Source: JAQVXR01 sp050945755 (lineage in GTDB: Bacteria; Bacillota; Dehalobacteriia; Dehalobacteriales; Dehalobacteriaceae). Taken from it: a stretch of 53,373 nucleotides of DNA. A model generated the notes under the pieces. The model saw only the letters and a program-made list of their open reading frames with translations. It ran no database searches and was not told the origin of the DNA. Positions 9,001 to 16,023 of this stretch are shown piece after piece (the first letter of the stretch is position 1; each line of letters opens with the position of its first letter). The position numbers were made by a program, and so were the translations under genes. Where the stretch lies: the NCBI GenBank assembly GCA_050945755.1, contig JBMNTN010000009.1, forward strand, positions 1-53,373, written 5' to 3'.

Positions 9001-9621
9001 ATGATTATTAAGGTTTTACAGGTGGGCATGATTGGGACAAATTGTTTTATTGTGGGTTGTCCCCAAACCAACGAAGCAATGATCATAGATCCGGGGGACG
9101 AAGGTGAAAAAATTATGGACGTGGTGAAAAAGAGTGGCTTAAAAGTAACGTCCATTGTTAATACTCACGGACACTGGGATCATATTGGCGCAAATCAAAA
9201 GGTTAAGGAATTATCCGGAGCACCTATGATGATCCACGAAAAAGATGCAGCCTTTCTTACAGATGGTAAGCTTAACATGGCATCTTTTATGAGGGACGAG
9301 GGAAAAGGTCCTGCAGCAGATATTATCTTGAAAGAGGGAGATAATATCAAGGTTGGACAACTGGTTTTCAAGGTTTTACACACCCCCGGACACACTCCCG
9401 GTGGGATTTCCCTAGTTGGTGACAAAACAGTGTTTGTTGGGGATACCCTGTTTTTTGGGTCTATTGGTCGGACTGATTTACCGGGTGGAGATTATAAAGT
9501 GTTAATTAATTCAATAAAAGAAAAATTGCTTCCCTTAGGCGATGATTTTGTGGTTTACCCTGGTCATGGGCCCCAAACCAGTATTGGAAAGGAGAAAAAA
9601 AGCAATCCATTTATAGTATGA
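9001..9621 (+). CDS. Metallo-beta-lactamase-fold hydrolase (glyoxalase II-like)
   Basis: This 206-aa enzyme of the MBL-fold hydroxyacylglutathione hydrolase-like group (YqgX-like) has the di-metal motif THGHWDHIGA, then HTPGHTPGG and FVGDTLF, and a C-terminal PGHGP. The substrate is not known from sequence; a thioester hydrolase acting on small thiol adducts is plausible. ATG 9001 follows GGAGTGATAAA, whereas the longer start at 8983 lies on the binding site. It sits 44 nt after dtd and 31 nt before hemZ, probably in one operon. Confidence 0.9.
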   Translation: MIIKVLQVGMIGTNCFIVGCPQTNEAMIIDPGDEGEKIMDVVKKSGLKVTSIVNTHGHWDHIGANQKVKELSGAPMMIHEKDAAFLTDGKLNMASFMRDEGKGPAADIILKEGDNIKVGQLVFKVLHTPGHTPGGISLVGDKTVFVGDTLFFGSIGRTDLPGGDYKVLINSIKEKLLPLGDDFVVYPGHGPQTSIGKEKKSNPFIV

Positions 9622-9652
9622 TAGCTTAAAAAACCTAATTATCGGTGATTAT

Positions 9653-11110
9653 ATGAATTTGGATTTTGAGAGTAATAGGCCGGAATTATTACATACATTA
9701 GAAGATGTTATTCGGATTTTTATGCCGGGTGTAAAGTTTGCAAGTATAAATGCCAGTGCCAAGCTTCGCATTCATGTGGAAAGTAATGAAGACATACAAG
9801 TTTTGGCGCAGCTCATTAATAATAATTGTCTTGAGGAGAAGATAAGGGAAGGATATCACCAGGATGAAGAGCCGGATAATCAAGTTAGGCGCCTTGTACG
9901 TTTAGCTGTTTATCAATTACTTCTGAAAAAGACGGGAGGTCCTGGCTCACCTTGGGGGGTACTGACAGGGGTCAGACCGACAAAAATTGTGCATCGCTGG
10001 CTGGATCAGGGTCGAACTCTCGAAGAGGTAGAAAGGAATTTAATCCACCGATATACTTTGGCTGAAGAGAAAGCCCGACTTTTGGTTCAAGTAGCCAGGG
10101 TTCAACGTCCTTTTCTTCTTTCCATAAGCTCTCTGAAACCGGTTAGTATCTATATGGGCATTCCATTTTGTCCTACTCGTTGTGTTTATTGTTCCTTTGC
10201 CGGAGAACCAATCAACCGCGCGGGGGCTCTCGTTCCGGCATATTTAAGTGCTCTGCGGGAAGAAATTGCATCAGTTAGGCAATTGATAGCGGAGTTTAAT
10301 TTGCATGTACAGGCGGTTTATCTAGGAGGGGGAACACCTACCTGTTTAAGTGAATCGGATTTTGACGGACTGTTAACATTTATCAGAGAGAGTATCCCCT
10401 GGGCGGGGGTTAGGGAGTTTACCGTAGAAGCAGGACGTCCGGATACTTTAGATAAAACGAAATTTCAAATAATGAAAGAATCCGGTGTCACCCGAGTAAG
10501 CATTAATCCCCAGACAATGCACCAGGAAACACTGGATTTAATCGGTCGGAAACATTCTGTTGAGGAAATAATTGAAAAATATTATCAGGCCATTGAGATG
10601 AAGTTTGATATAAACATGGATTTGATACTTGGCCTACCTGGGGAGACCCCTGACCATGTGGAAAGTACCATGGAACAGATGGCAAAGCTTAAACCTGATA
10701 ATTTAACGGTGCATACTTTGGCTCTAAAGAGAAACTCGGTCATCAACAGGGAACGAGGCACCTTCCGGCTTGCAAATTCCAAAGATGCAGAGGAGATGCT
10801 CGAGATATCGAGAAAAAAGGCACGGGAAATGGGTATGTATCCTTATTATCTTTACCGGCAAAAAAATATTTTAGGACAGTTGGAAAATACGGGCTATTGT
10901 TTTCCAGGAAAGGAATGCCTTTATAATATTAGTATAATGGAGGAGCGCCAGACTATTATTGGCTTGGGTGTGGGAGCAGGGTCCAAATTTGTGAATTCTC
11001 AAGGCCAACTGGAAGATGCCGTTTATAATCCGAAGGATATTATCTATTATCTTAAGCAATTAAACCTATTAACAAAGAAGAAAATTGACAAACTGGTATC
11101 AATTGTATAA
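9653..11110 (+). CDS. hemZ: Radical SAM protein HemZ (oxygen-independent coproporphyrinogen-dehydrogenase-like)
   Basis: HemZ belongs to the HemN/HemZ radical SAM family. In Clostridia it lies downstream of relA. The 485-aa protein has a family-specific N-terminal region including TGVRPTK at 105-111, then the radical SAM cluster motif C173-x3-C177-x2-C180, followed by YLGGGTPT (a SAM-binding glycine motif) and the NPQT and GLPGET segments. True coproporphyrinogen dehydrogenase activity has been questioned for many HemZ-type proteins, so the reaction is an inference. The start is ATG at 9653 after a GGTGAT site. Confidence 0.9.
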   Translation: MNLDFESNRPELLHTLEDVIRIFMPGVKFASINASAKLRIHVESNEDIQVLAQLINNNCLEEKIREGYHQDEEPDNQVRRLVRLAVYQLLLKKTGGPGSPWGVLTGVRPTKIVHRWLDQGRTLEEVERNLIHRYTLAEEKARLLVQVARVQRPFLLSISSLKPVSIYMGIPFCPTRCVYCSFAGEPINRAGALVPAYLSALREEIASVRQLIAEFNLHVQAVYLGGGTPTCLSESDFDGLLTFIRESIPWAGVREFTVEAGRPDTLDKTKFQIMKESGVTRVSINPQTMHQETLDLIGRKHSVEEIIEKYYQAIEMKFDINMDLILGLPGETPDHVESTMEQMAKLKPDNLTVHTLALKRNSVINRERGTFRLANSKDAEEMLEISRKKAREMGMYPYYLYRQKNILGQLENTGYCFPGKECLYNISIMEERQTIIGLGVGAGSKFVNSQGQLEDAVYNPKDIIYYLKQLNLLTKKKIDKLVSIV

Positions 11111-11199
11111 AATAAATGGCAGTCAGATTGATATTTGTACTATCAATAATAAGAGGCAATTGGTTTTGCTTTGATGATCTTTACTTTGAGATAGGAAAA

Positions 11200-11466
11200 T
11201 CCAATCTCACGAAGAATTGTTCATAAACTGAAGGCAGTGAACGGGAGTTTTGCTGTACGGGTTTTCGCAGGGAGGAAGAGCCGCGACTGGAAGCTTTTCC
11301 AAAACCTCATGCAAAAGGACACCCGGGAGCCGGTACCTGAAAAGGGTGCCCGGAACCAACCGTTATCTGGCTTAAGTGGGATAGCACTATCCAATAGGGG
11401 TGGCACCGCGGGAAATACTCTCGTCCCTGATGATATTTTTGTCGTCAGTACGGGAGTTTTTTAGTT
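11200..11466 (+). promoter_or_regulatory. T-box riboswitch controlling hisS-aspS
   Basis: The leader has the T-box sequence AATAGGGGTGGCACCGCG (11393-11410), which pairs with the acceptor end of uncharged tRNA. A terminator follows: ACTCTCGT (11417-11424) with ACGGGAGT, then T6 ending at 11462. An AGAG-C-rich stem I lies at about 11215-11330. The specifier region reads GGACAC at 11317-11322, containing overlapping GAC (Asp, 11318-11320) and CAC (His, 11320-11322) codons, which matches the two downstream synthetase genes. Stem I boundaries are estimated by eye. Confidence 0.93.
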
Positions 11467-11564
11467 GGTTGAGTATTTTTTCAGCCGGAAAGTGTGTTGA
11501 CACCGGTTGTCTGAGGATAGTCTGTGCCTAAAGAGATATGATGAATTAAAAGGAGGTTTTTTAT

Positions 11565-12827
11565 GTGCTGACGACCAGACCCAGGGGAACCAATGATTTT
11601 TTACCCGGGGAAACGGAAAAGTGGCAGTACTTGGAGGAATTATTGAGAACGGTATGCTGGGAGTTTGGCTACCGGGAAATTCGCATTCCGATATTTGAAC
11701 ATACAGAATTGTTTCAGCGTGGTGTCGGAGAAACAACTGATATTGTTTCTAAGGAGATGTATACATTTTTTGATCGGAGTGAACGCAGCATAACACTGAG
11801 GCCTGAAGGGACTGCATCCACCGCCAGAGCTTATCTGGAACACAAGATGTATGCACTTCCCCAGCCGACAAAACTTTTTTACATGGGCCCGATGTTTAGG
11901 TATGAAAGGCCACAGGCAGGCCGCTATCGGCAGTTTCATCAGTTTGGAGTAGAGGCCTTTGGCAGTTCTGAACCAGCCGTTGACGCCGAAGTGATTGGGT
12001 TAGCCATGGAAATTTACCGGCGTTTGGGGTTAAATGGATTGGAAGTGCATTTAAACAGTGTGGGCTGTCCAAACTGTCGAAAAAAACATCGGGAAAAGCT
12101 GCAAGAATTTCTTAAAAAGCATTTAAATGGGTTTTGCCCAGATTGTCGGGAGCGATTTGAAAAAAATCCCTTGCGCATTTTAGACTGTAAGAATGCCAAA
12201 TGCCAGGAGTTGTCACAGGGGGCTCCAACCACTCTGGATTGTCTCTGCCCAGAGTGTGGGGAGCATTTTGGCAAAGTTAAGAGTTATCTGGACTTAGCCG
12301 AAATAAAATATGTGATTGACGAACGATTGGTGCGCGGACTGGACTATTATACAAAGACCGCTTTTGAAATCATCGTCAAAGAGATTGGTGCCCAGAGTGC
12401 GATTTGCGGGGGTGGAAGGTATGACGGCTTAATTGAATCTTTGGGTGGGGAGCCAACACCGGGAGTAGGGTTTGCTCTGGGGATGGAGAGAATTTTTCCT
12501 ACCTTGGAAACACAGGGAATAAATATTTCCATTGAGAAACCGCTGGATGTTTTTGTAGCAACACTAGGGGATGAGGCAGATAAAATAGGTTTCCAAATTT
12601 TAATGAAATTAAGGCAAGAAGGAGTCAATAGCGAAAAAGATTTTCTTGGAAGAAGCTTAAAAGCCCAGATGAAGCATGCCGGCCGGTTTAATGCACGCAT
12701 TGCATTAATAATCGGAGAAACCGAGTTGAGCCGGGGAGTGGCAGTTTTGCGCTGGATGGATACTTCTGAACAAAGTGAAGTTTCTTTAAATAATGTTGTT
12801 AAGGCTGTAAAAGAAAAATTATTTTAA
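11565..12827 (+). CDS. hisS: Histidyl-tRNA synthetase
   Basis: This class II synthetase charges tRNA(His). The 420-aa protein has class II motif 2 in FRYERPQAGRYRQFHQFG (about 111-128), the HisRS signature GLDYYT (about 258), motif 3 GVGFALGMER, a Cys-rich insertion (about 165-225) typical of Gram-positive HisRS, and a C-terminal anticodon-binding domain. The start is GTG at 11565, 8 nt after AGGAGG. An out-of-frame ATG at 11563 overlaps it and stops after two codons (ATG TGC TGA). Expression is controlled by the T-box upstream, and aspS follows. Confidence 0.97.
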   Translation: MLTTRPRGTNDFLPGETEKWQYLEELLRTVCWEFGYREIRIPIFEHTELFQRGVGETTDIVSKEMYTFFDRSERSITLRPEGTASTARAYLEHKMYALPQPTKLFYMGPMFRYERPQAGRYRQFHQFGVEAFGSSEPAVDAEVIGLAMEIYRRLGLNGLEVHLNSVGCPNCRKKHREKLQEFLKKHLNGFCPDCRERFEKNPLRILDCKNAKCQELSQGAPTTLDCLCPECGEHFGKVKSYLDLAEIKYVIDERLVRGLDYYTKTAFEIIVKEIGAQSAICGGGRYDGLIESLGGEPTPGVGFALGMERIFPTLETQGINISIEKPLDVFVATLGDEADKIGFQILMKLRQEGVNSEKDFLGRSLKAQMKHAGRFNARIALIIGETELSRGVAVLRWMDTSEQSEVSLNNVVKAVKEKLF

Positions 12828-12851
12828 AGTTATCCTATGGGAGGAATGAAA

Positions 12852-14642
12852 GTGTCGGAATCAATGGTGGGAATGAAAAGGACACATTATTGCGGAAGAC
12901 TGACAATTGCTAATGCCGGGGAGACAGTAACATTAATGGGCTGGGTTCAGCGCAGGAGAGATCACGGGGGATTAATTTTTGTTGATCTGCGTGATCGGTC
13001 CGGAGTTATCCAAGTTGTTTTTAGCCCGGAGGTTTCGGGAGAATTTTTCTCCAAAGCTGAAGCGGTGCGTAATGAATATGTTTTAGCTGTAACCGGAAAG
13101 GTCGGGCCCCGTCCGGAAGGTACAGTAAATCCTAATTTGGCTACAGGCGCACTTGAGGTATATGCAACGGAGCTTCGTGTTTTAAACGCGGCGAAAACTC
13201 CTCCTTTTTATATTGAGGATGAGATTGATGTAGACGAGACTCTGCGGTTAAAATACCGTTACCTTGATTTGCGTCGGCCTGAGATGCAGAAAGCATTAAT
13301 CATGCGGCACAAGACAACCATGGCGATCCGTCGTTTTATGGATGAGAAAGGATTCCTGGAAATTGAAACACCCATGCTGACAATTAGTTCTCCGGAAGGT
13401 GCAAGGGATTACCTGGTACCGAGCCGGGTTCACCCGGGAGAATTTTTTGCTTTGCCCCAATCACCCCAGCTTTTCAAACAGATTTTGATGGTAGCTGGTA
13501 TGGAAAAATATTTTCAAATAGTGCGCTGTTTCCGAGATGAAGACCTGCGTGCCGACCGGCAGCCGGAATTCACCCAGCTGGACATTGAAATGTCATTTGT
13601 AGAACGTGAGGATATTCAGAGTTTAATGGAAGAAATGATTGCTTTTGTTTTTGATAGGGTATTAGGAAAAACTGTACCTATCCCGTTTCCCAGGTTAAGC
13701 TATGCGGAAGCTATGGATAGATATGGTTCTGACAAACCTGATTTAAGATTTGATCTGCCGCTGGTAAATGTCAGTGATATTGCTGAAGCCTCCGAGTTTA
13801 AGGTCTTTGCCGGAGCAGTAAAAAACGGTGGACAAGTAAAAGGAGTAAATGCTTCTGGTTGTGGGCGTTATTCGCGCAAAGAGCTTGATGATCTGACCAA
13901 TTACGTTGGTATTTTTGGAGCAAAAGGTTTGGCCTGGATGATTGTAACAGATGAAGGGGTTAAATCACCCATTGCTAAGTTTTTTAAGGATGGTCAGATA
14001 GCAGAGCTGTTAGATCGCATGGAGGCAAAACCGGGAGATCTTTTGCTTTTTGTCGCAGATAAACCGGGTGTTGTTGCGGATAGTTTAGGTCACTTGAGAG
14101 AAGAGATTGCCCGCAGAGAAGGTTTAATTGATGCTGAGGCGCTGAAATTTGCCTGGGTGGTTGATTTCCCACTATTTGAATATGATGAAGATGAAAAACG
14201 TTGGGTTGCGATGCATCACCCGTTTACATCTCCTAAGGATGAGGATTTGGAACTATTGGAAAAAGACCCGGGTAAAGTGAGGGCTAAAGCTTATGATATG
14301 GTTTTAAATGGGGTTGAACTTGGGGGAGGAAGCATTAGGATTCATCGCCGTCCTGTCCAAGAGCAGATGTTCAAGTTACTTGGCCTATCACCGGAAGAGG
14401 CTAAGGAAAAATTTGGCTACCTATTGGAAGCTTTTGAATATGGTACTCCACCCCATGGGGGAATTGCCTTTGGGATTGACCGTATGGTGATGCTGATGGC
14501 CGGCCGGGAGTCAATTAGAGATGTCATTGCATTTCCCAAAACTCAAAGTGCCACCGATATGATGGTCCAGGCACCGGGATCAGTAACTGCCAAACAGCTA
14601 AAGGAATTACATATTAAGCTTGATGTGCTGCCAAAAAAATAA
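12852..14642 (+). CDS. aspS: Aspartyl-tRNA synthetase
   Basis: This bacterial-type AspRS has an N-terminal OB anticodon-binding domain (GWVQRRRDHGGLIFVDLRDRSG), a class II catalytic core with FRDEDLRADRQPEFTQ, a GAD insertion, and a C-terminal motif 3 GIAFGIDRMVML. It is about 596 aa from GTG 12852, which lies 7 nt after GGGAGG. Alternative in-frame starts at 12837, 12846 and 12879 are possible but less well spaced. It follows hisS by 24 nt and shares its T-box. The sequence does not show whether it is discriminating or also charges tRNA(Asn). Confidence 0.96.
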   Translation: MSESMVGMKRTHYCGRLTIANAGETVTLMGWVQRRRDHGGLIFVDLRDRSGVIQVVFSPEVSGEFFSKAEAVRNEYVLAVTGKVGPRPEGTVNPNLATGALEVYATELRVLNAAKTPPFYIEDEIDVDETLRLKYRYLDLRRPEMQKALIMRHKTTMAIRRFMDEKGFLEIETPMLTISSPEGARDYLVPSRVHPGEFFALPQSPQLFKQILMVAGMEKYFQIVRCFRDEDLRADRQPEFTQLDIEMSFVEREDIQSLMEEMIAFVFDRVLGKTVPIPFPRLSYAEAMDRYGSDKPDLRFDLPLVNVSDIAEASEFKVFAGAVKNGGQVKGVNASGCGRYSRKELDDLTNYVGIFGAKGLAWMIVTDEGVKSPIAKFFKDGQIAELLDRMEAKPGDLLLFVADKPGVVADSLGHLREEIARREGLIDAEALKFAWVVDFPLFEYDEDEKRWVAMHHPFTSPKDEDLELLEKDPGKVRAKAYDMVLNGVELGGGSIRIHRRPVQEQMFKLLGLSPEEAKEKFGYLLEAFEYGTPPHGGIAFGIDRMVMLMAGRESIRDVIAFPKTQSATDMMVQAPGSVTAKQLKELHIKLDVLPKK

Positions 14643-14716
14643 AGTAAATAATGTAAATTAAAGATAATCCCCTACGATTATAAAGAGGTGTCAAGGTTTT
14701 AACAACTTTGCGCTAC

Positions 14717-14745
14717 TTGAAAAAAGCAAGTGTGTGTGATAATAT
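14717..14745 (+). promoter_or_regulatory. Promoter of 6S RNA
   Basis: TTGAAA (14717-14722), a 17-nt spacer and TAATAT (14740-14745) lie just upstream of the 6S RNA 5' end predicted near 14752. Confidence 0.6.
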
Positions 14746-14751
14746 TTAAGT

Positions 14752-14940
14752 GAAAAAAGCGCCCTGCAATGTACGTGAATTCGCCGATATGTTTTGAGCC
14801 AACACCGTTAAAAAGGGAACCAGACTCTGGGTGTAGCCTATATGCCTCTTTCGAAGGGGACATAGAAAGCATTCAGGAGGTGCCCACCTGCTGAGAGCAG
14901 GTTCAAAACTACGGCCCCACGGCATTTGTGGGGTATTTTT
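14752..14940 (+). ncRNA. ssrS: 6S RNA
   Basis: 6S RNA mimics an open promoter and sequesters sigma-A RNA polymerase in stationary phase. This intergenic transcript has recognisable 6S blocks: TTGAGCCAACACCG (14796-14809), GGGAACCAGACTCTGG (14815-14830), a CATTCAGGAGGTGCCCACCTG block (about 14871-14890) and TTCAAAACTACGGCCC (14902-14917). Both ends pair into a long interrupted hairpin. It ends at a terminator, CCCCAC (14915-14920) with GTGGGG (14928-14933) then TATTTTTG. It was recognised by eye; an Rfam covariance search would confirm it. Confidence 0.85.
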
Positions 14941-15062
14941 GTTATTAAATTTGCTGGAATGTTAGTAGAGAGACTGAATACTTGGCAAGTGGATAAATGC
15001 GGTTAAAATGCTTAATGAGTTGACATTTGGTCGGTTTAACAGAGAAAATTTGGAAACACTAA

Positions 15063-15091
15063 TTGTCAAACTGTAATAAACATTATATAAT
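15063..15091 (+). promoter_or_regulatory. Promoter of the csoR operon
   Basis: TTGTCA (15063-15068) and TATAAT (15086-15091) are separated by 17 nt. The start site would fall inside the CsoR operator-like repeat immediately downstream, suited to repression. Confidence 0.75.
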
Positions 15092-15097
15092 CTAATA

Positions 15098-15119
15098 GGT
15101 ATACCAGGCAGGGGTACCC
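15098..15119. promoter_or_regulatory. Candidate CsoR operator
   Basis: GGTATACC and GGGGTACCC half-elements (ATACC 15101-15105, GGGGTA 15111-15116) form a G/C-tract inverted repeat of the TACCC-n-GGGGTA type bound by copper-sensing CsoR proteins. The position right after the -10 hexamer suggests autorepression of csoR and the downstream genes. Binding is inferred. Confidence 0.55.
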
Positions 15120-15135
15120 TAGGAGGTTAGAGATA

Positions 15136-15402
15136 ATGGAAAAATGCCCGCAGGAGAACATTATACAAAGATTAAAAAAAATTGAAGGTCAAGTAAAAGG
15201 TATCCAACGGATGATTGAGGATGGAAAAAGATGTACAGATATTTTAGTGCAGATTGCAGCTATTCGTGCTGCCATTAATAAAGTCGGGGTAATTGTTTTT
15301 GAGAATCATACCAGAGAATGTTTAAAAACAGCAATAAAAGAAAACAAAGAAGATGAAACGATTGAAAAATTAATACATATAATGGCGAAATTTACAAGCT
15401 AG
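15136..15402 (+). CDS. csoR: CsoR-type copper-sensing repressor
   Basis: This 88-aa all-helical CsoR/RcnR/FrmR-family repressor has the Cu(I) ligand set C33, H58 and C62. The C-x24-H-x3-C spacing is the same as in characterised CsoR (Cys36, His61, Cys65). It lacks the second nearby Cys expected of a persulfide sensor such as CstR. The ATG at 15136 follows AGGAGGTTAGAGATA. It is the first gene of a short operon with the 49-codon membrane protein and trxA, which suggests copper- or thiol-dependent control of those redox proteins. No copper ATPase or chaperone gene is nearby. Confidence 0.9.
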   Translation: MEKCPQENIIQRLKKIEGQVKGIQRMIEDGKRCTDILVQIAAIRAAINKVGVIVFENHTRECLKTAIKENKEDETIEKLIHIMAKFTS

Positions 15403-15415
15403 AGGAGTCGAAAAT

Positions 15416-15565
15416 ATGGAAACAATAATTATTGCCGTATTAATTGTTTTTTTAATTTATCGGGTTGTATCAGGAAAAGGTGTTTGTTGAGGTGTATCCC
15501 ATTCTTCCGGTAGGGAAGAAAGTATCAATGAGGAAAGTACTCAAAAAGATAAATTAATTAAGTGA
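15416..15565 (+). CDS. Small membrane protein with candidate selenocysteine (Cys-Sec pair)
   Basis: The frame starts at ATG 15416, 8 nt after AGGAG and 13 nt after csoR. It encodes one hydrophobic helix (residues 2-17), then a G-K-G-V-C-[TGA]-G segment and a hydrophilic tail of 24 residues ending at TGA 15563-15565. The internal TGA (15488-15490) is codon 25, directly after Cys24. Small Gram-positive membrane proteins with a Cys-Cys-Gly-rich segment after a single helix are common, so Sec at the second Cys position is plausible. A perfect hairpin 18 nt beyond TGA fits a SECIS. The frame stays open and runs up to the trxA ribosome binding site. If TGA is a stop, the product is a 24-aa peptide ending in Cys. 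A thiol/selenol redox role is inferred from the csoR and trxA neighbours. Confidence 0.72.
15502..15520 (+). promoter_or_regulatory. Candidate bacterial SECIS element
   Basis: TTCTTCC (15502-15508) pairs perfectly with GGAAGAA (15514-15520) around a 5-nt loop GGTAG. The loop starts 18 nt after the TGA at 15488-15490. A short stem, a small loop with G in its first two positions and a distance of about 16-37 nt are the known features of bacterial SECIS elements recognised by SelB. Confidence 0.65.
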
Positions 15566-15578
15566 AGGGAGAATAAAA

Positions 15579-15908
15579 ATGGCGGGCGAGATGGTTCAAA
15601 CTTTTACCGATGCAAATTTTGAAACTAATGTACAAAATGTTGGAAAACCTGTATTGGTTGATTTTTGGGCTGCATGGTGCGGACCCTGCAAAATGATTGC
15701 TCCAGTGATTGATGAGATTGCCAGAGAGTTTGAAGGAAAGCTTCTTGTAGGTAAATTAAATGTTGACGAGAATGGTATGACTGCCGCTAAATTTGGTGTG
15801 ATGAGTATTCCTACTCTAGTAATATTTAAAGATGGGAACGAGGTTCAGCGCATTGTTGGTTATAAGTCCAAAAATGAGCTGATCGGAATTTTAAACACGA
15901 TTGTTTAA
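15579..15908 (+). CDS. trxA: Thioredoxin
   Basis: This 109-aa thioredoxin has the redox site WCGPC (residues about 32-36), the preceding VDFWAAW strand and the cis-proline loop MSIPTLVIF. It is a cytoplasmic thiol-disulfide reductant for ribonucleotide reductase, peroxidases and others. The ATG at 15579 follows AAGGGAG, 13 nt after the end of the Sec-candidate frame. The position in a csoR operon suggests a specialised thioredoxin, perhaps paired with the membrane protein. A strong terminator follows. Confidence 0.96.
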   Translation: MAGEMVQTFTDANFETNVQNVGKPVLVDFWAAWCGPCKMIAPVIDEIAREFEGKLLVGKLNVDENGMTAAKFGVMSIPTLVIFKDGNEVQRIVGYKSKNELIGILNTIV

Positions 15909-15958
15909 AGATTGGGTAACCTATGCGCAGTTTGTTGTAAATCTTCTTTCAATAAGCA

Positions 15959-15980
15959 AGACCGGGTAACCGGTCTTTTT
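15959..15980 (+). terminator. Terminator of the csoR-trxA operon
   Basis: AGACCGG (15959-15965) and CCGGTCT (15970-15976) form a perfect 7-bp stem with a GTAA tetraloop, followed by T4-C-T. Confidence 0.85.
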
Positions 15981-16023
15981 CTAAAACTACGGTATAGGCG
16001 ATGTTATCCGGAGGAGTGTTTGT

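Noticed and set aside
11237..11464. A 75-aa frame across the hisS leader
   Set aside because: It lies wholly within the T-box riboswitch and its composition reflects the RNA structure.
15419..15487. Treating the frame before TGA 15488 as a complete 24-aa peptide
   Set aside because: It remains possible, but the open frame up to the trxA site, the Cys before TGA and the hairpin after it favour read-through.
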